64,000 bases of DNA, from NCBI RefSeq assembly GCF_026163695.1, contig NZ_JAOTID010000010.1, positions 1-64,000 on the forward strand, read 5' to 3'. The stretch's first letter is position 1; each line of letters starts with the position of its first letter. The translations under genes were made by a program, and so were the position numbers. Source of the DNA: Shumkonia mesophila. Its GTDB lineage: Bacteria > Pseudomonadota > Alphaproteobacteria > Rhodospirillales > Shumkoniaceae. A model generated the notes under the pieces. That model had not been told where the DNA came from. It saw nothing but the letters and a program-made list of their open reading frames with translations, and searched no databases. Of the stretch, positions 8,138 to 16,747 are shown one piece after another.

Positions 8138-9435
8138 CGAAGTCCGTTGCGGTACATGGCGGCGACGTCATCCTTGGTGACGTTGCAGGGGGCCAGCACG
8201 ACGAGGCGCGGCTGGTTGTAGCCACGCTCGACCAAATCCGGGATGTCGGCCTCGGTGAAGCCCAGCGCGCCGGTGCCGTTGGGCAGGCCGGTCTGGCGCA
8301 TCATCTCGATCAGCCGGCCGGCCAGCAGTTCGCCGCCATGTTCGGGCGCGGCGTTGCGCGTGTCGGCGCCCAGCGCCTCGGCCGCTGCCAGGTGGCGCTC
8401 CGGCGCGGCGGCGGCGGTGAAGCGGAACGCGGTCGGCGCGTTGAGAACGACGGCGATGCCGTGCGGCACCATCGGAGCGGCCTTCTCGTAGCCGGCGGCC
8501 CGCCAGGTATGGCACAGCCCGGCGACGCCGTAGGACATGGCGTGCGGCAGATGGACCCCGGCGTTGCCGAACGACAGGCCGGCCATGGTGGCGGCCAGCA
8601 TCAGCATGTGCCGGGCCTCGTGGTCGTCGGCGTTCTCGACGGCGCGCACCAGGTATTTGCCGCCCAGGCGGATGGCCTCCAGACTGCCGACGTCGCTGTA
8701 GGGATTGGCACCCTGGAACACCGGCCGCTGGTCCGGCGATTTTGGCCGGGACCGCGTGGTGTAGGGGCGGGCGGTGTAGGATTCGATGGCGTGGGTCAGC
8801 ACGTCGAAGCCGGTCGAGGCGACGACGCCGGCGGGCAGTGTGCGCGTCGTGGTCGGGTCGACGAGCGCCAGCGTCGGCTTCAGCATGCGGTTCGAGATGG
8901 CCGTCTTCACCTTGAGCGCGGTGATGTCCATGACCGCAGTGCTGGTCGTCTCGCTGCCGGTCCCCGAGGTGGTGGGGCAGGCGATGTGCGGCTTCAGCGG
9001 CCCGGGGACGGCGCGGAACTCGCCGTAGGGCAGGTTGACATAGGCCAGGAAGTCGGCCGGGTGGGTGGCATACAGGTTGGCCGCCTTGGCGGTGTCCATG
9101 GTCGAGCCGCCGCCCAGCGACACGAAGCCGTCGAACTTGCCGTCGCGGGCGAAATCGGCGGCGGCGAGGAACGAGGTGTCGGTGGGTTCGACGGCGATCT
9201 CATCGTAGACGACGGCGTCGATTCCGGCCCTTTTCAGTGACGCCGTGGCGACCTCGGCGGGCGCGGTGTCGGCGACCTCCGGGTCGATGAACAGCGCCAC
9301 CCGCTTGAGGCCCTGCGCGCGGGCGTCGTCGCCCAGTTCGGCCAGCACGCCGGCGCCGAACTTCATGGCGGCGGCCGATACCGCAAAGGCATAGTCGCCA
9401 CCCTCGGTGGCGGCGTAATAAACCGGTTTTTCCAT
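8128..9435 (-). CDS. Iron-containing alcohol dehydrogenase, ADHFE1-like (hydroxyacid-oxoacid transhydrogenase type)
   Basis: A 435-residue group III alcohol dehydrogenase. The nucleotide-binding loop GGGSTMDTAK and metal-ligand segments (GFDVLTHAIESY, GNAGVHLPHAMSY, GLCHTW) are present. The insertion RPYTTRSRP...RPVFQGANPYSD and the following NADDHEARHMLMLAATMAG are characteristic of the ADHFE1 branch, which in animals transfers hydride from 4-hydroxybutyrate to 2-oxoglutarate without free NAD. A bacterial member could oxidise 4-hydroxybutyrate or a related hydroxyacid. It ends tail-to-tail with the DUF123 gene, with a 10-base overlap, and is preceded on the same strand by a quinone oxidoreductase-like gene. 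Confidence 0.85.
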   Translation of the reverse strand: MEKPVYYAATEGGDYAFAVSAAAMKFGAGVLAELGDDARAQGLKRVALFIDPEVADTAPAEVATASLKRAGIDAVVYDEIAVEPTDTSFLAAADFARDGKFDGFVSLGGGSTMDTAKAANLYATHPADFLAYVNLPYGEFRAVPGPLKPHIACPTTSGTGSETTSTAVMDITALKVKTAISNRMLKPTLALVDPTTTRTLPAGVVASTGFDVLTHAIESYTARPYTTRSRPKSPDQRPVFQGANPYSDVGSLEAIRLGGKYLVRAVENADDHEARHMLMLAATMAGLSFGNAGVHLPHAMSYGVAGLCHTWRAAGYEKAAPMVPHGIAVVLNAPTAFRFTAAAAPERHLAAAEALGADTRNAAPEHGGELLAGRLIEMMRQTGLPNGTGALGFTEADIPDLVERGYNQPRLVVLAPCNVTKDDVAAMYRNGLRYW

Positions 9436-9555
9436 CGCGAGCTCCCGTTCCTGTTGTGCGGCCCTCCCTCGGCCATGCCATTGCGCGGTTTTCGCGCTCG
9501 TTTTTTTTCCAGTCTAGCGCCGCACCGGGCCGAAGGGCAGACGCTGTTTGTGCCG

Positions 9556-10557
9556 TCAGACCGTGAGCACGATCTTTCCGACATGGCCGCCGCTCTCCAT
9601 CAGGCGATGGGCGTCGGCCGCCCGGGCCAGGGGAAAGGCGGCGTGAATCAATGGCCGGATGGAGCCGGCCTCGATCAGCGGCCAGATGCGGGTCCTGAGC
9701 TGGCGGGCTACCTCGGCCTTGAACTCGGCGCTGCGCGGCCGCAGCGTCGAGCCGGTCAGCGTCAGGCGCTTCAGCATCACCGCCATCAGGTTGACCTCGA
9801 CGGTAGAGCCCTTGTCGAAGGCGATGTGGACCATCCGTCCGTCGGTGGCTAGGGCCTTGATGTTGCGGGCCACATATTCGCCGCCGATCATGTCGAGGAT
9901 GACGTCGATGCCGCCGCCTGGCGCCTCGGCGCGCACCACCTCGACGAAGTCTTCGGTCTTGTAGTTGATGGCGCGATCGGCTCCCAGTTGCCGGCACACG
10001 TCGCACTTCTCCGGCGACGACGCGGTGGCGAACACGCGCGCCCCCAGGGCCTTGGCGATCTGAATGGCGGCGCTGCCGATGCCGCCGGCGCCGCCGTGCA
10101 CCAGAAAGCTTTCGCCTTCGCGCAATCCGGCCCGCATGGCGACGTTGTTCCAGACGGTGAAGAAGGTCTCGGGCAGGGCCGCCGCCTCGACCATCGAAAG
10201 TCCCTTCGGTACAGGCAGGCACTGGCCGGCGGGAACCGGGCAATACTCGGCATACCCGCCGCCGTTGACCAGCGCGCACACGGCGTCGCCTTCCTTCCAT
10301 TCGGCCACCCCGGCCCCCCGCGCGGCGACCGTGCCGGCCACTTCCAGGCCGGGCAGATCGGTGGCGCCCTTCGGCGGTGGATAAAGGCCCTGCCGCTGTT
10401 TGAGGTCGGGTCCATTGACGCCGGCGGCGGCGACCCGCACCAATACCTCGCCGGGCCCCGGAGCCGGACGCGGACGGGTGACCGCTTTCAGAACCTCGGG
10501 CGGCCCCGGCTGGGAGATCTCGACGGCGGTCATGGTTTCCGGGAGCGTTTCGGGCAT
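9556..10557 (-). CDS. NAD(P)H:quinone oxidoreductase-like zinc-independent MDR protein (PIG3 type)
   Basis: A 333-residue medium-chain reductase without the zinc-ligand set of true alcohol dehydrogenases. It shows the GroES-like N-terminal segment (VRVAAAGVNGPDLKQRQGLYPPP, D LPGLEVAGTV), and the Rossmann motif HGGAGGIGSAAIQIAKALGA followed by NYKTEDF. These match the PIG3/QorB-like quinone oxidoreductases, which reduce quinones or enoyl compounds with NADPH. The ATG at 10557 is preceded by AGGAGAAG. The gene could share a transcript with the downstream iron dehydrogenase (120-base gap). Confidence 0.83.
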   Translation of the reverse strand: MPETLPETMTAVEISQPGPPEVLKAVTRPRPAPGPGEVLVRVAAAGVNGPDLKQRQGLYPPPKGATDLPGLEVAGTVAARGAGVAEWKEGDAVCALVNGGGYAEYCPVPAGQCLPVPKGLSMVEAAALPETFFTVWNNVAMRAGLREGESFLVHGGAGGIGSAAIQIAKALGARVFATASSPEKCDVCRQLGADRAINYKTEDFVEVVRAEAPGGGIDVILDMIGGEYVARNIKALATDGRMVHIAFDKGSTVEVNLMAVMLKRLTLTGSTLRPRSAEFKAEVARQLRTRIWPLIEAGSIRPLIHAAFPLARAADAHRLMESGGHVGKIVLTV

Positions 10558-11093
10558 CGTTTTTTCTTCTCCTGCGCGACACCTTTCCGGCGACCCGTTT
10601 GGGAGCCCGGGAATCGGTGCCGAAATACGATCCGGAATTGTATCTCTATCGGACCGAAACGACAAAGCGGTGGCGGGGAGAAAGCGAATCGGCCCCTGCG
10701 ACCGGGGAAATCGCACGCTCCGCTGACGGGCATGGCCAAAGACTTATCAGCGTTTCGCGCGCATTTGCCAAGTGATTCCTAAATCGATAGGCGAAATTAT
10801 TATATTAGATAGTTATAATAAAAAATGAAATTGCTCATAAAGAGACCGTGTGTTTTTGATCAAAAGAGACCGTAAACGTGACAATGATGTACTATAACTT
10901 ATTATAATAAACGTTTGGATAGTTTGTATCGTCATTATATTCTGCATATTGGCGCGCTTATTTGTCATTTTTGTTGATAACGGTTTTCATGGCGGGAAAA
11001 AAACGTTTACTATGCACTTCTCCTGTACTAAACAAATGGTCAATGCCACCAATAAGGCATGGACGACAGGACAGGGCAAATGCGCGGGGGAAA
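10558..11093. promoter_or_regulatory. AT-rich, repeat-filled control region upstream of the hydrogenase operon
   Basis: This 536-base gap contains no convincing gene. From about 10780 to 11040 base composition switches from GC-rich to strongly AT-rich. It holds an 8-bp inverted repeat TTATTATA/TATAATAA (10797-10804 with 10814-10821), the palindrome TTTTGATCAAAA (10854-10865) framed by direct copies of AAAGAGACCGT at 10839-10849 and 10863-10873 (24-base period), and the palindrome TTATTATAATAA (10899-10910). GTGACA at 10878-10883 and TATAAT at 10903-10908 could be a -35/-10 pair, but with a long 19-base spacer. Several transcription-factor sites for the hydrogenase operon starting at 11094 are likely. 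The part next to 10557 serves the minus-strand oxidoreductase gene. Confidence 0.6.
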
Positions 11094-12242
11094 ATGACCG
11101 CCAAAATGACCGCCAAACAATCGCCGCTTCAGAAGGCTTCCATCATCGATGTGCAGACCCTCGATGATTTGATCAGCGCGCTGGCCGCCGCGGGGTATCA
11201 GGTTGTCGGCCCTCGCAAGCAGGACGACGCCATCGTCTACGACACGCTGCGATCGGCCGGTGATCTTCCCGTCGGATACGCCGACGAACAGGACGGCGGA
11301 AAGTACCGGCTGGTGAAGGGGCGCGACGGCGTCTATTTCGACTATGTCGTCGGGCCGCAAAGCTGGAAGCGTTTTCTGTTCCCGCCGCACCAGAAGATCT
11401 GTCAGATGCGCAAGCAGGGAAAGGCATTCCGCATCGTCGAGGAAGCGGCCGAACCGCCGCGCTACGCCTTTTTCGGCGTGCGGGCGTGCGAGATCGCGGC
11501 GATGCGGGTTCAGGACAAGGTCTTCGATAACGGCACGTTTGCCGATCCCGGCTATCTCAGCAAACGCAACGCGGCGTTCATTGTCGCGGTCAACTGCGGG
11601 CGGGCCGGCGGCACCTGTTTCTGCGCGTCGATGAACACCGGTCCGCGGGCCCAGGGCGGCTTCGACCTGGCGCTGACCGAGATCGTCGAGAAGAAGCGCC
11701 ATGTCTTCATGGTCGAGGCCGGATCGGCGCGTGGCAGCGAGATCCTGGCCAAGATTCCCTGCCGCGCCGCCACCGGCGAGGATGCGGCGGCGGCTCTGGC
11801 GGCGACCGACAAGGCGGTCAAGAGCATGGGCCGCCAGATGGTCGATGATGTCGGGCCACTGCTGAAGCGCAATCTGGAACACGGCCGCTGGAACGAGGTC
11901 GCCAAGCGCTGCCTCACGTGCGCCAACTGCACGATGGTGTGCCCCACTTGCTTCTGTTCGACCGTCGAGGACGTGACCGACCTCAGCGGGTCGAATGCCG
12001 AGCGGTGGCGGCGCTGGGATTCCTGCTTCACCATGGACTTCAGCTACATCCACGGCGGCAGCGTGCGGCGCGAAACCTCGTCGCGCTATCGGCAGTGGAT
12101 GACCCACAAGCTGTCGTCCTGGTTCGAGCAGTTCGGCACGTCGGGCTGCGTCGGCTGCGGACGATGCATCACGTGGTGCCCGGTGGGGATCGATATCACC
12201 GAGGAAGCCCGGGCAATTTGGGAGAGCGAAGGGAGACGGTAA
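11094..12242 (+). CDS. hydB: [NiFe]-hydrogenase beta subunit, iron-sulfur electron-transfer protein
   Basis: A 382-residue 4Fe-4S dicluster protein of the HydB/HyhB type found in group 3b (sulfhydrogenase-like) enzymes. The N-terminal two-thirds is the family-specific domain, including FFGVRACEIAAMRVQDKVF and CGRAGGTCFCASMNTGP, which may hold another metal site. Two ferredoxin motifs follow: CLTCANCTMVCP and CVGCGRCITWCPVG. It should pass electrons between the small subunit and the FAD/NAD(P) gamma subunit in the cytoplasm. The ATG at 11094 (after GGGGGAAA) is chosen because translation further upstream runs through the AT-rich control region. The TAA lies two bases before the next gene. Confidence 0.9.
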   Translation: MTAKMTAKQSPLQKASIIDVQTLDDLISALAAAGYQVVGPRKQDDAIVYDTLRSAGDLPVGYADEQDGGKYRLVKGRDGVYFDYVVGPQSWKRFLFPPHQKICQMRKQGKAFRIVEEAAEPPRYAFFGVRACEIAAMRVQDKVFDNGTFADPGYLSKRNAAFIVAVNCGRAGGTCFCASMNTGPRAQGGFDLALTEIVEKKRHVFMVEAGSARGSEILAKIPCRAATGEDAAAALAATDKAVKSMGRQMVDDVGPLLKRNLEHGRWNEVAKRCLTCANCTMVCPTCFCSTVEDVTDLSGSNAERWRRWDSCFTMDFSYIHGGSVRRETSSRYRQWMTHKLSSWFEQFGTSGCVGCGRCITWCPVGIDITEEARAIWESEGRR

Positions 12243-12244
12243 AA

Positions 12245-12718
12245 ATGGTCCAGGAAATTGGGCTCGATCAACTGATCCGCGAACATCCCTTCTTCGAAGG
12301 GCTGGACAACGCCACCCTCGAATTGATCGCCGGCTGCGCGGCCAACGAACGCTTCGACGCCGGGCAGTACGTCTTCCGTGAGGGACAGCCGGCCGACAAG
12401 TTCTATATGGTCCGCCACGGTTCGGTGGCCCTAGAGGTGCGGGCCCCGGGCCGCGATTCCATCGTGTTGCAAACCTGCGACGACGGCGACGTCATGGGTT
12501 GGTCCTGGCTGGTGCCGCCGTTCCGCTGGAAATGGGATGCGAGGGCGACCCGGCTCAGCCGCCTGGTCAGCTTCGACGCTATCTGCCTGCGCGGCAAGCT
12601 CGATGCCGATCCGGCGCTGGGCTATGCCATGTACAAGCGGTTCGTCAGGGTCATCGCCGAGCGTCTGGCCCACGCCCGCCTGCAAATGCTCGATCTCTAC
12701 GGCGCTGGGAAAGACTAG
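12245..12718 (+). CDS. Crp-like cyclic nucleotide-binding domain protein without a DNA-binding domain
   Basis: A 157-residue protein made almost entirely of a Crp-type beta-barrel (FFEGLDNATLELIAGCA, YVFREGQPADKFYMVRHGSVAL, DDGDVMGWSWL) and a C-terminal helix (GYAMYKRFVRVIAERLAHARLQML). There is no helix-turn-helix; Crp regulators usually exceed 210 residues. In Crp the phosphate-binding cassette has GEL and an R-S pair contacting cAMP; here the aligned positions read GWS and W-K, so ordinary cAMP binding looks unlikely. It sits between beta and gamma subunit genes with 2- and 0-base gaps, implying co-translation and a role as an accessory or allosteric subunit. I recall similar proteins near other group 3b hydrogenases; no function is known to me. 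Confidence 0.8.
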   Translation: MVQEIGLDQLIREHPFFEGLDNATLELIAGCAANERFDAGQYVFREGQPADKFYMVRHGSVALEVRAPGRDSIVLQTCDDGDVMGWSWLVPPFRWKWDARATRLSRLVSFDAICLRGKLDADPALGYAMYKRFVRVIAERLAHARLQMLDLYGAGKD

Positions 12719-13564
12719 ATGAACGAGATGACCGCATTGAAGGACCCGATGGTTCCGGCGCCGTTCCGGATCGAGCGGGTTCGCAAGGAACTGAGCGATA
12801 CCTTCACCATCGATTTGGTTTCGGCCGAACGCCGCCGGCCCCTCTCGTTCCTGCCCGGCCAGTTCAACATGCTCTATGTGTTCGGCGTCGGCGAGATCCC
12901 GATCAGCATCAGCGGTGATCCGGCCGACCCCGAAACTGTTGTCCACACCACGCGGGCCGTCGGGTCCGTGACCAATGCCATGTGGAAGCTGGGGGTCGGC
13001 CAGACCATCGGGGTGCGGGGGCCGTTCGGCACGTCGTGGCCGGTCGAGAAGGCCGAGGGGTGCGACGTCGTCATCGTCACCGGCGGCATCGGCTTGGCGC
13101 CCCTGCGCCCGGCCATCTATCAGATCATGGCCAATCGGGCAGCCTACGGGAACGTCTGCATCCTTTACGGAGCGCGCACGCCCGAGGACATCCTGTTCCG
13201 TAAGGAGCTGGAGAAATGGCGCGGCCAGTTCGACCTGCAGGTCGACGTTACGGTGGATTACGCGACCGGACGCTGGGCCGGCCGTGTCGGCGTCGTCACC
13301 AAGTTGATCAGCCGCGGCGGCTTTGATCCCCATCAGACGGTGGCGCTGGTCTGCGGGCCCGAGATCATGATGCGCTTCGCCGTCGAGGCATTGGCCGAGC
13401 GCGGTGTTCCCAATGAGCGGATCTACGTTTCGCTGGAACGCAACATGAAGTGCGGAATCGGGTTCTGCGGTCATTGCCAGTTGGGTGGGGACTTCGTCTG
13501 CAAGGACGGCCCGGTGTTCGGCTTCGACAAGATTGCCCACAAGTTCGCGATTCAGGAACTTTGA
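12719..13564 (+). CDS. hydG: [NiFe]-hydrogenase gamma subunit, FAD/NAD(P)-binding reductase
   Basis: A 281-residue ferredoxin-NADP reductase-fold protein. The FAD domain occupies about residues 15-105 ([29 protein letters not shown]), and the NAD(P) domain has [17 protein letters not shown]. The C-terminus holds a [2Fe-2S]-type cysteine cluster, [26 protein letters not shown], typical of HydG and PyrK-like subunits. It would exchange hydride with NAD(P)H at the far end of the electron chain of a group 3b hydrogenase. Its ATG immediately follows the TAG of the Crp-like gene, and its TGA is two bases before the small-subunit ATG. Confidence 0.9.
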   Translation: MNEMTALKDPMVPAPFRIERVRKELSDTFTIDLVSAERRRPLSFLPGQFNMLYVFGVGEIPISISGDPADPETVVHTTRAVGSVTNAMWKLGVGQTIGVRGPFGTSWPVEKAEGCDVVIVTGGIGLAPLRPAIYQIMANRAAYGNVCILYGARTPEDILFRKELEKWRGQFDLQVDVTVDYATGRWAGRVGVVTKLISRGGFDPHQTVALVCGPEIMMRFAVEALAERGVPNERIYVSLERNMKCGIGFCGHCQLGGDFVCKDGPVFGFDKIAHKFAIQEL

Positions 13565-13566
13565 TC

Positions 13567-14343
13567 ATGGCGGCACCAAGCAAACCCAAACTCGCGGTAT
13601 GGAAGTTTTCCTCCTGCGATGGCTGCCAGCTGCAATTGCTGAGCTGCGAGGACGAACTTCTGGCGGTCGCCGGCGCGGTCGACATCGCCTATTTCCTGGA
13701 GGCCACGCGGGCCGAAATCCGCGGCCCCTATGACGTGTCGCTGGTCGAGGGATCGGTCACCACGCCGGAGGAAGCCGAACGCATCCGCAAGGTGCGCCGG
13801 CAGTCCAAGCTGCTGATCACCATCGGCGCCTGCGCGACGGCCGGCGGTATCCAGGCCCTCAAGAACTTCAAGGACGTCGACGGCTTCATCCGCTCCGTCT
13901 ATGCCCACCCGGAGTACGTCGAGACGCTGGCCACCTCGACCGCCATCCGCGACCACGTCGACGTCGACTTCGAACTGCGCGGCTGTCCGATCAACAAGGT
14001 GCAGTTGCTCGAAGTCCTGAACGCCCTGCTGAATGACCGCAAGCCCAACATCCCGCCGCACAGCCAGTGTATCGAATGCAAGCTGGCCGGCACCGTCTGC
14101 GTGATGGTGGCGCACGGCACGCCGTGCCTGGGGCCGGTGACCCAGGCGGGGTGCGGCAACCTGTGCCCCTCGTTCCGGCGCGGGTGCTACGGCTGCTTCG
14201 GGCCCAAGCAGACGACGAACACCGAAAGCCTCGCCAAGCGGTTCGCCACCCTCGATATGGACGACCGCTCGATCAAGCATTTCTTCCGGTCCTTCAATGC
14301 CAACGCGGCGGCCTTCCGGCGGGAGAGCGAGACCCATGAGTAA
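13567..14343 (+). CDS. hydD: [NiFe]-hydrogenase small (delta) subunit
   Basis: A 258-residue protein of the NuoB-like/hydrogenase small-subunit family. Ligands of the proximal cluster appear in [15 protein letters not shown] and RGCPIN. The C-terminal region carries many cysteines ([37 protein letters not shown]), enough for the two additional 4Fe-4S clusters that form a wire to the beta subunit. There is no twin-arginine signal, so the enzyme is cytoplasmic, as expected for group 3. The frame overlaps the large-subunit start at 14336 by 8 bases. Confidence 0.92.
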   Translation: MAAPSKPKLAVWKFSSCDGCQLQLLSCEDELLAVAGAVDIAYFLEATRAEIRGPYDVSLVEGSVTTPEEAERIRKVRRQSKLLITIGACATAGGIQALKNFKDVDGFIRSVYAHPEYVETLATSTAIRDHVDVDFELRGCPINKVQLLEVLNALLNDRKPNIPPHSQCIECKLAGTVCVMVAHGTPCLGPVTQAGCGNLCPSFRRGCYGCFGPKQTTNTESLAKRFATLDMDDRSIKHFFRSFNANAAAFRRESETHE

Positions 14344-15712
14344 AAGAACGCTGAAAAGCACGTCGACGGTCAAGCCGGGCGCCCGGGGCAAGGCTGGCGG
14401 CCGGGCCAAGGCGCCGATCCAAGCGGTGTCCCGCAACATCAAGGTCGACGCCTTGGCGCGCGTCGAGGGGGAAGGGGCGCTTTACGTCCGGGTGAAGGAC
14501 GACGTCATCGAGGACATCAAGTTCCGCATCTTCGAGCCGCCGCGCTTCTTCGAGGCCTTTCTCCGCGGCCGGATTTATAGCGACGCTCCCGACATCACGG
14601 CGCGCATCTGCGGGATTTGCCCGATCGCCTACCAGATGGGGGCCAGCCAGGCCATGGAGCAGGCGCTGGGCGTCACCGTCACCGGGCCGCTGCGCGACCT
14701 GCGCCGGCTCATCTATTGCGGCGAGTGGATCGAAAGTCACGTGCTGCATGCCGCCATGCTGCACGCCCCCGACTTCCTGGGGCTGCAGGACGCGCTGCAA
14801 CTGGCCAAGGACGATCCCGAGATCGTCGAGACCGCGCTCAAGCTCAAGAAGCTCGGCAACACCATCATCGAGGTCATCGGCGGCCGGGCGGCCCATCCGA
14901 TCAACCTCAAGGTTGGCGGCTTCTACCGGGCGCCGCGCAAGGAAAAGATCCGCGAGCTGATCGAGCCCCTGAAATGGGCCATCGACGCCGCCATCGGCGT
15001 GGCCAAGGTGTTCGGCGGCTTCGAGTTTCCCGATTACGAGGACGACTATACCTGCGTATCGCTGCGCCATCCTGACGAATACGCCATTCACGAGGGGCGG
15101 ATCGTTTCCAACCGGGGGCTCGACATTCCGGTCGCCGACTTCCACAAGCACTTCAAGGAAGAGCACGTGCGCCATTCGAACGCATTGCACGGCATGATGA
15201 TGGACGGCACCGTCTATCTGACGGGGCCGAACGCCCGCTACAACAACAATTACGCGCAGCTTTCCAAGCTGGCCAAGCGGGTCGCCAAGGACATCGGCCT
15301 CGGCAAGACCTGCAACAACCTCTACCAGAGCATCCTGGTACGCATGGTCGAGACCGTCTACGCCTGCGAGGAGGCCATCCGGCTGGCCGAGGCCTACGAG
15401 GAGCCCGACGAGTCGTGCGTGGCGGTGACGCCGCGCCGCGGCGTCGGCGCCGGTTGCACCGAGGCGCCGCGCGGCATCTGCTTCCACCGCTACGAACTGG
15501 ACGACGAGGGACGCATCGTCGCCGCGCGCATCCAGGCCCCGACATCGCAGAACCAGCCGCAGATCGAGCGCGACCTGCGGGGCGTCGTGGGGGCCAATTT
15601 GCGTCTTTCGGACGAAGACCTGAAGTGGCGGTGCGAGCAGACGATCCGCAACTACGACCCGTGCATTTCGTGCGCCACGCACTTCCTCAAGTTCACCATC
15701 GATCGGGAGTAG
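14336..15712 (+). CDS. hydA: [NiFe]-hydrogenase large (alpha) catalytic subunit, group 3b type
   Basis: A 458-residue catalytic subunit. The L1 motif reads RIC92GIC95PIAYQMG and the L2 motif DPC443ISC446ATH449, giving the four cysteines that hold the Ni-Fe site. The tyrosine after CGICPIA, where many hydrogenases have histidine, fits the group 3b branch, as does the whole operon (beta, gamma, delta, alpha). Only nine residues (450-458) follow His449; endoproteolytic maturation would remove this short tail, and a protease gene follows immediately. The N-terminal 30 residues are rich in Lys, Gly and Ala and look unstructured. The expected reaction is reversible H2 oxidation coupled to NAD(P); sulfur reduction is known for archaeal relatives. 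Confidence 0.93.
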   Translation: MSKRTLKSTSTVKPGARGKAGGRAKAPIQAVSRNIKVDALARVEGEGALYVRVKDDVIEDIKFRIFEPPRFFEAFLRGRIYSDAPDITARICGICPIAYQMGASQAMEQALGVTVTGPLRDLRRLIYCGEWIESHVLHAAMLHAPDFLGLQDALQLAKDDPEIVETALKLKKLGNTIIEVIGGRAAHPINLKVGGFYRAPRKEKIRELIEPLKWAIDAAIGVAKVFGGFEFPDYEDDYTCVSLRHPDEYAIHEGRIVSNRGLDIPVADFHKHFKEEHVRHSNALHGMMMDGTVYLTGPNARYNNNYAQLSKLAKRVAKDIGLGKTCNNLYQSILVRMVETVYACEEAIRLAEAYEEPDESCVAVTPRRGVGAGCTEAPRGICFHRYELDDEGRIVAARIQAPTSQNQPQIERDLRGVVGANLRLSDEDLKWRCEQTIRNYDPCISCATHFLKFTIDRE

Positions 15713-15714
15713 GG

Positions 15715-16173
15715 GTGGCAGGCACGGGCATTCTCGTTCTCGGCATTGGCAACCGCTTCCGGCACGACGATGGCGTCGGGCCGGTGATTGCCGAGCGCCT
15801 GGAGGCCAGCGGCATTGCAACCCGGGTGGAGAGCGGCGAGGGGGCCGAGCTGATGGAGGCCTGGCAGGGCTTTCCCCACGTCGTGCTGGTGGACGCGGCC
15901 TCCTCGGGCGCGGCGGCGGGAACCCTCCATCGCTTCGAGGCGGCCGAAACCCGGCTGCCGACCGGCCTGTTTCACTATTCCAGCCATCTCTTTTCGGTCG
16001 CCGAGGCGATCGAAATGGCGCGCATCCTGGGCCGTCTGCCCGGCCGGATGACGGTCTATGGCATCGAGGGGCGCGATTTTTCCTATGGCGAGGGGCTGTC
16101 GGTCGAGGTGGCGGCGGCGGCCGACGTCGCGGAAGCCGAAATCCGTGCCCTCGTGGCGGCCGGGCGCGGCTGA
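15715..16173 (+). CDS. Hydrogenase maturation endopeptidase (HycI/HyaD family)
   Basis: A 152-residue protein starting with GTG at 15715, two bases after the large-subunit stop. It shows the family pattern VLGIGNRFRHDDGVGPVIAERL (acidic nickel-sensing residue in the DDG segment), a central VVLVDAASSG with the second aspartate, and FHYSSHLFSVAEAIEMA with a histidine. These proteases use bound nickel in the immature large subunit as recognition signal and cut after the last His of DPCxxCxxH. Its most likely substrate is the alpha subunit encoded just upstream, with a nine-residue tail. Confidence 0.88.
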   Translation: MAGTGILVLGIGNRFRHDDGVGPVIAERLEASGIATRVESGEGAELMEAWQGFPHVVLVDAASSGAAAGTLHRFEAAETRLPTGLFHYSSHLFSVAEAIEMARILGRLPGRMTVYGIEGRDFSYGEGLSVEVAAAADVAEAEIRALVAAGRG

Positions 16174-16405
16174 AAAATCTGCTTGCATTTTTGAGCCAGG
16201 AGTTCTTTTTTCGCCCCGTCGCGGCCATCTTGGCCGGATTGGAATAAATTCTATTCTCAGAATAATGCGTGAATTCTCCTGGCAAATGTCCGATGATGGA
16301 TGCATGGAAATCTTCCCGCGGATCGATGACGGTCCGGGAAGCTTGTGGTTCGCGTTCGTTCCGGCGGCGATTGCCGGCCGGTGCCGGTGAGTGAAGGGGG
16401 CGGAC
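16174..16405. promoter_or_regulatory. Gap between hydrogenase structural and maturation genes
   Basis: All other junctions from the beta subunit to hypD are 20 bases or less, but 232 bases separate the protease gene from hypA. The stretch is AT-richer than its surroundings and contains a 6-bp hairpin (16222-16236, CGGCCA/TGGCCG) and the palindrome TATTCTCAGAATA at 16252-16264. No coding frame with a ribosome-binding site is evident. A second promoter for the hyp genes is the simplest reading; no clear -35/-10 pair can be named. Confidence 0.4.
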
Positions 16406-16747
16406 GTGCACGAGATGTCGCTTTGCGAGGGCGTTCTCAGGATTCTGGAAGAGCAGGCGGGCGTGCAGAACTATTCCCGCGTCCGGCGCGTGACGCTGGA
16501 GATTGGGATGCTCTCGACGGCCGTTCCGGAATCCATCGAGATGTGCTTCGGGGCGGTTACCCGCGGCACCCTGGCAGACGGGGCGGCACTTGAAATCGTT
16601 CGCACACCGGGCGAGGCGTGGTGTAAGAAGTGCGCGGCCAGCGTTCCGGTGAAGGAACGCTACACTCCCTGTCCCCGCTGTGGGGGATTCGATTTGGAGC
16701 TGCGGGCAGGCGACGGGCTGCGGATCAAGGAACTGGAGGTCGACTGA
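16406..16747 (+). CDS. hypA: Hydrogenase nickel incorporation protein HypA
   Basis: A 113-residue HypA. GTG at 16406 is chosen because it yields the family N-terminus (M)HEMSLCEG, where His2 is the nickel ligand; an earlier in-frame GTG at 16391 would bury it. GAAGGGGG precedes. The zinc domain has CKKC and CPRC pairs. HypA receives nickel and, with HypB, inserts it into the large subunit. The TGA overlaps the hypB ATG (TGATG). Confidence 0.93.
   Translation: MHEMSLCEGVLRILEEQAGVQNYSRVRRVTLEIGMLSTAVPESIEMCFGAVTRGTLADGAALEIVRTPGEAWCKKCAASVPVKERYTPCPRCGGFDLELRAGDGLRIKELEVD

Noticed and set aside
10854-10865. TTTTGATCAAAA as an FNR box
   Set aside because: FNR sites are TTGAT-N4-ATCAA; here the two halves are fused with no central spacer. 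Kept only as an unassigned palindrome.
10949-10965. A sigma-54-like sequence TTGGCGCGCTTATTTGT ahead of the hydrogenase operon
   Set aside because: The -24 GG is present, but the -12 GC is missing and the spacing is one base off, so I would not call a promoter from it.
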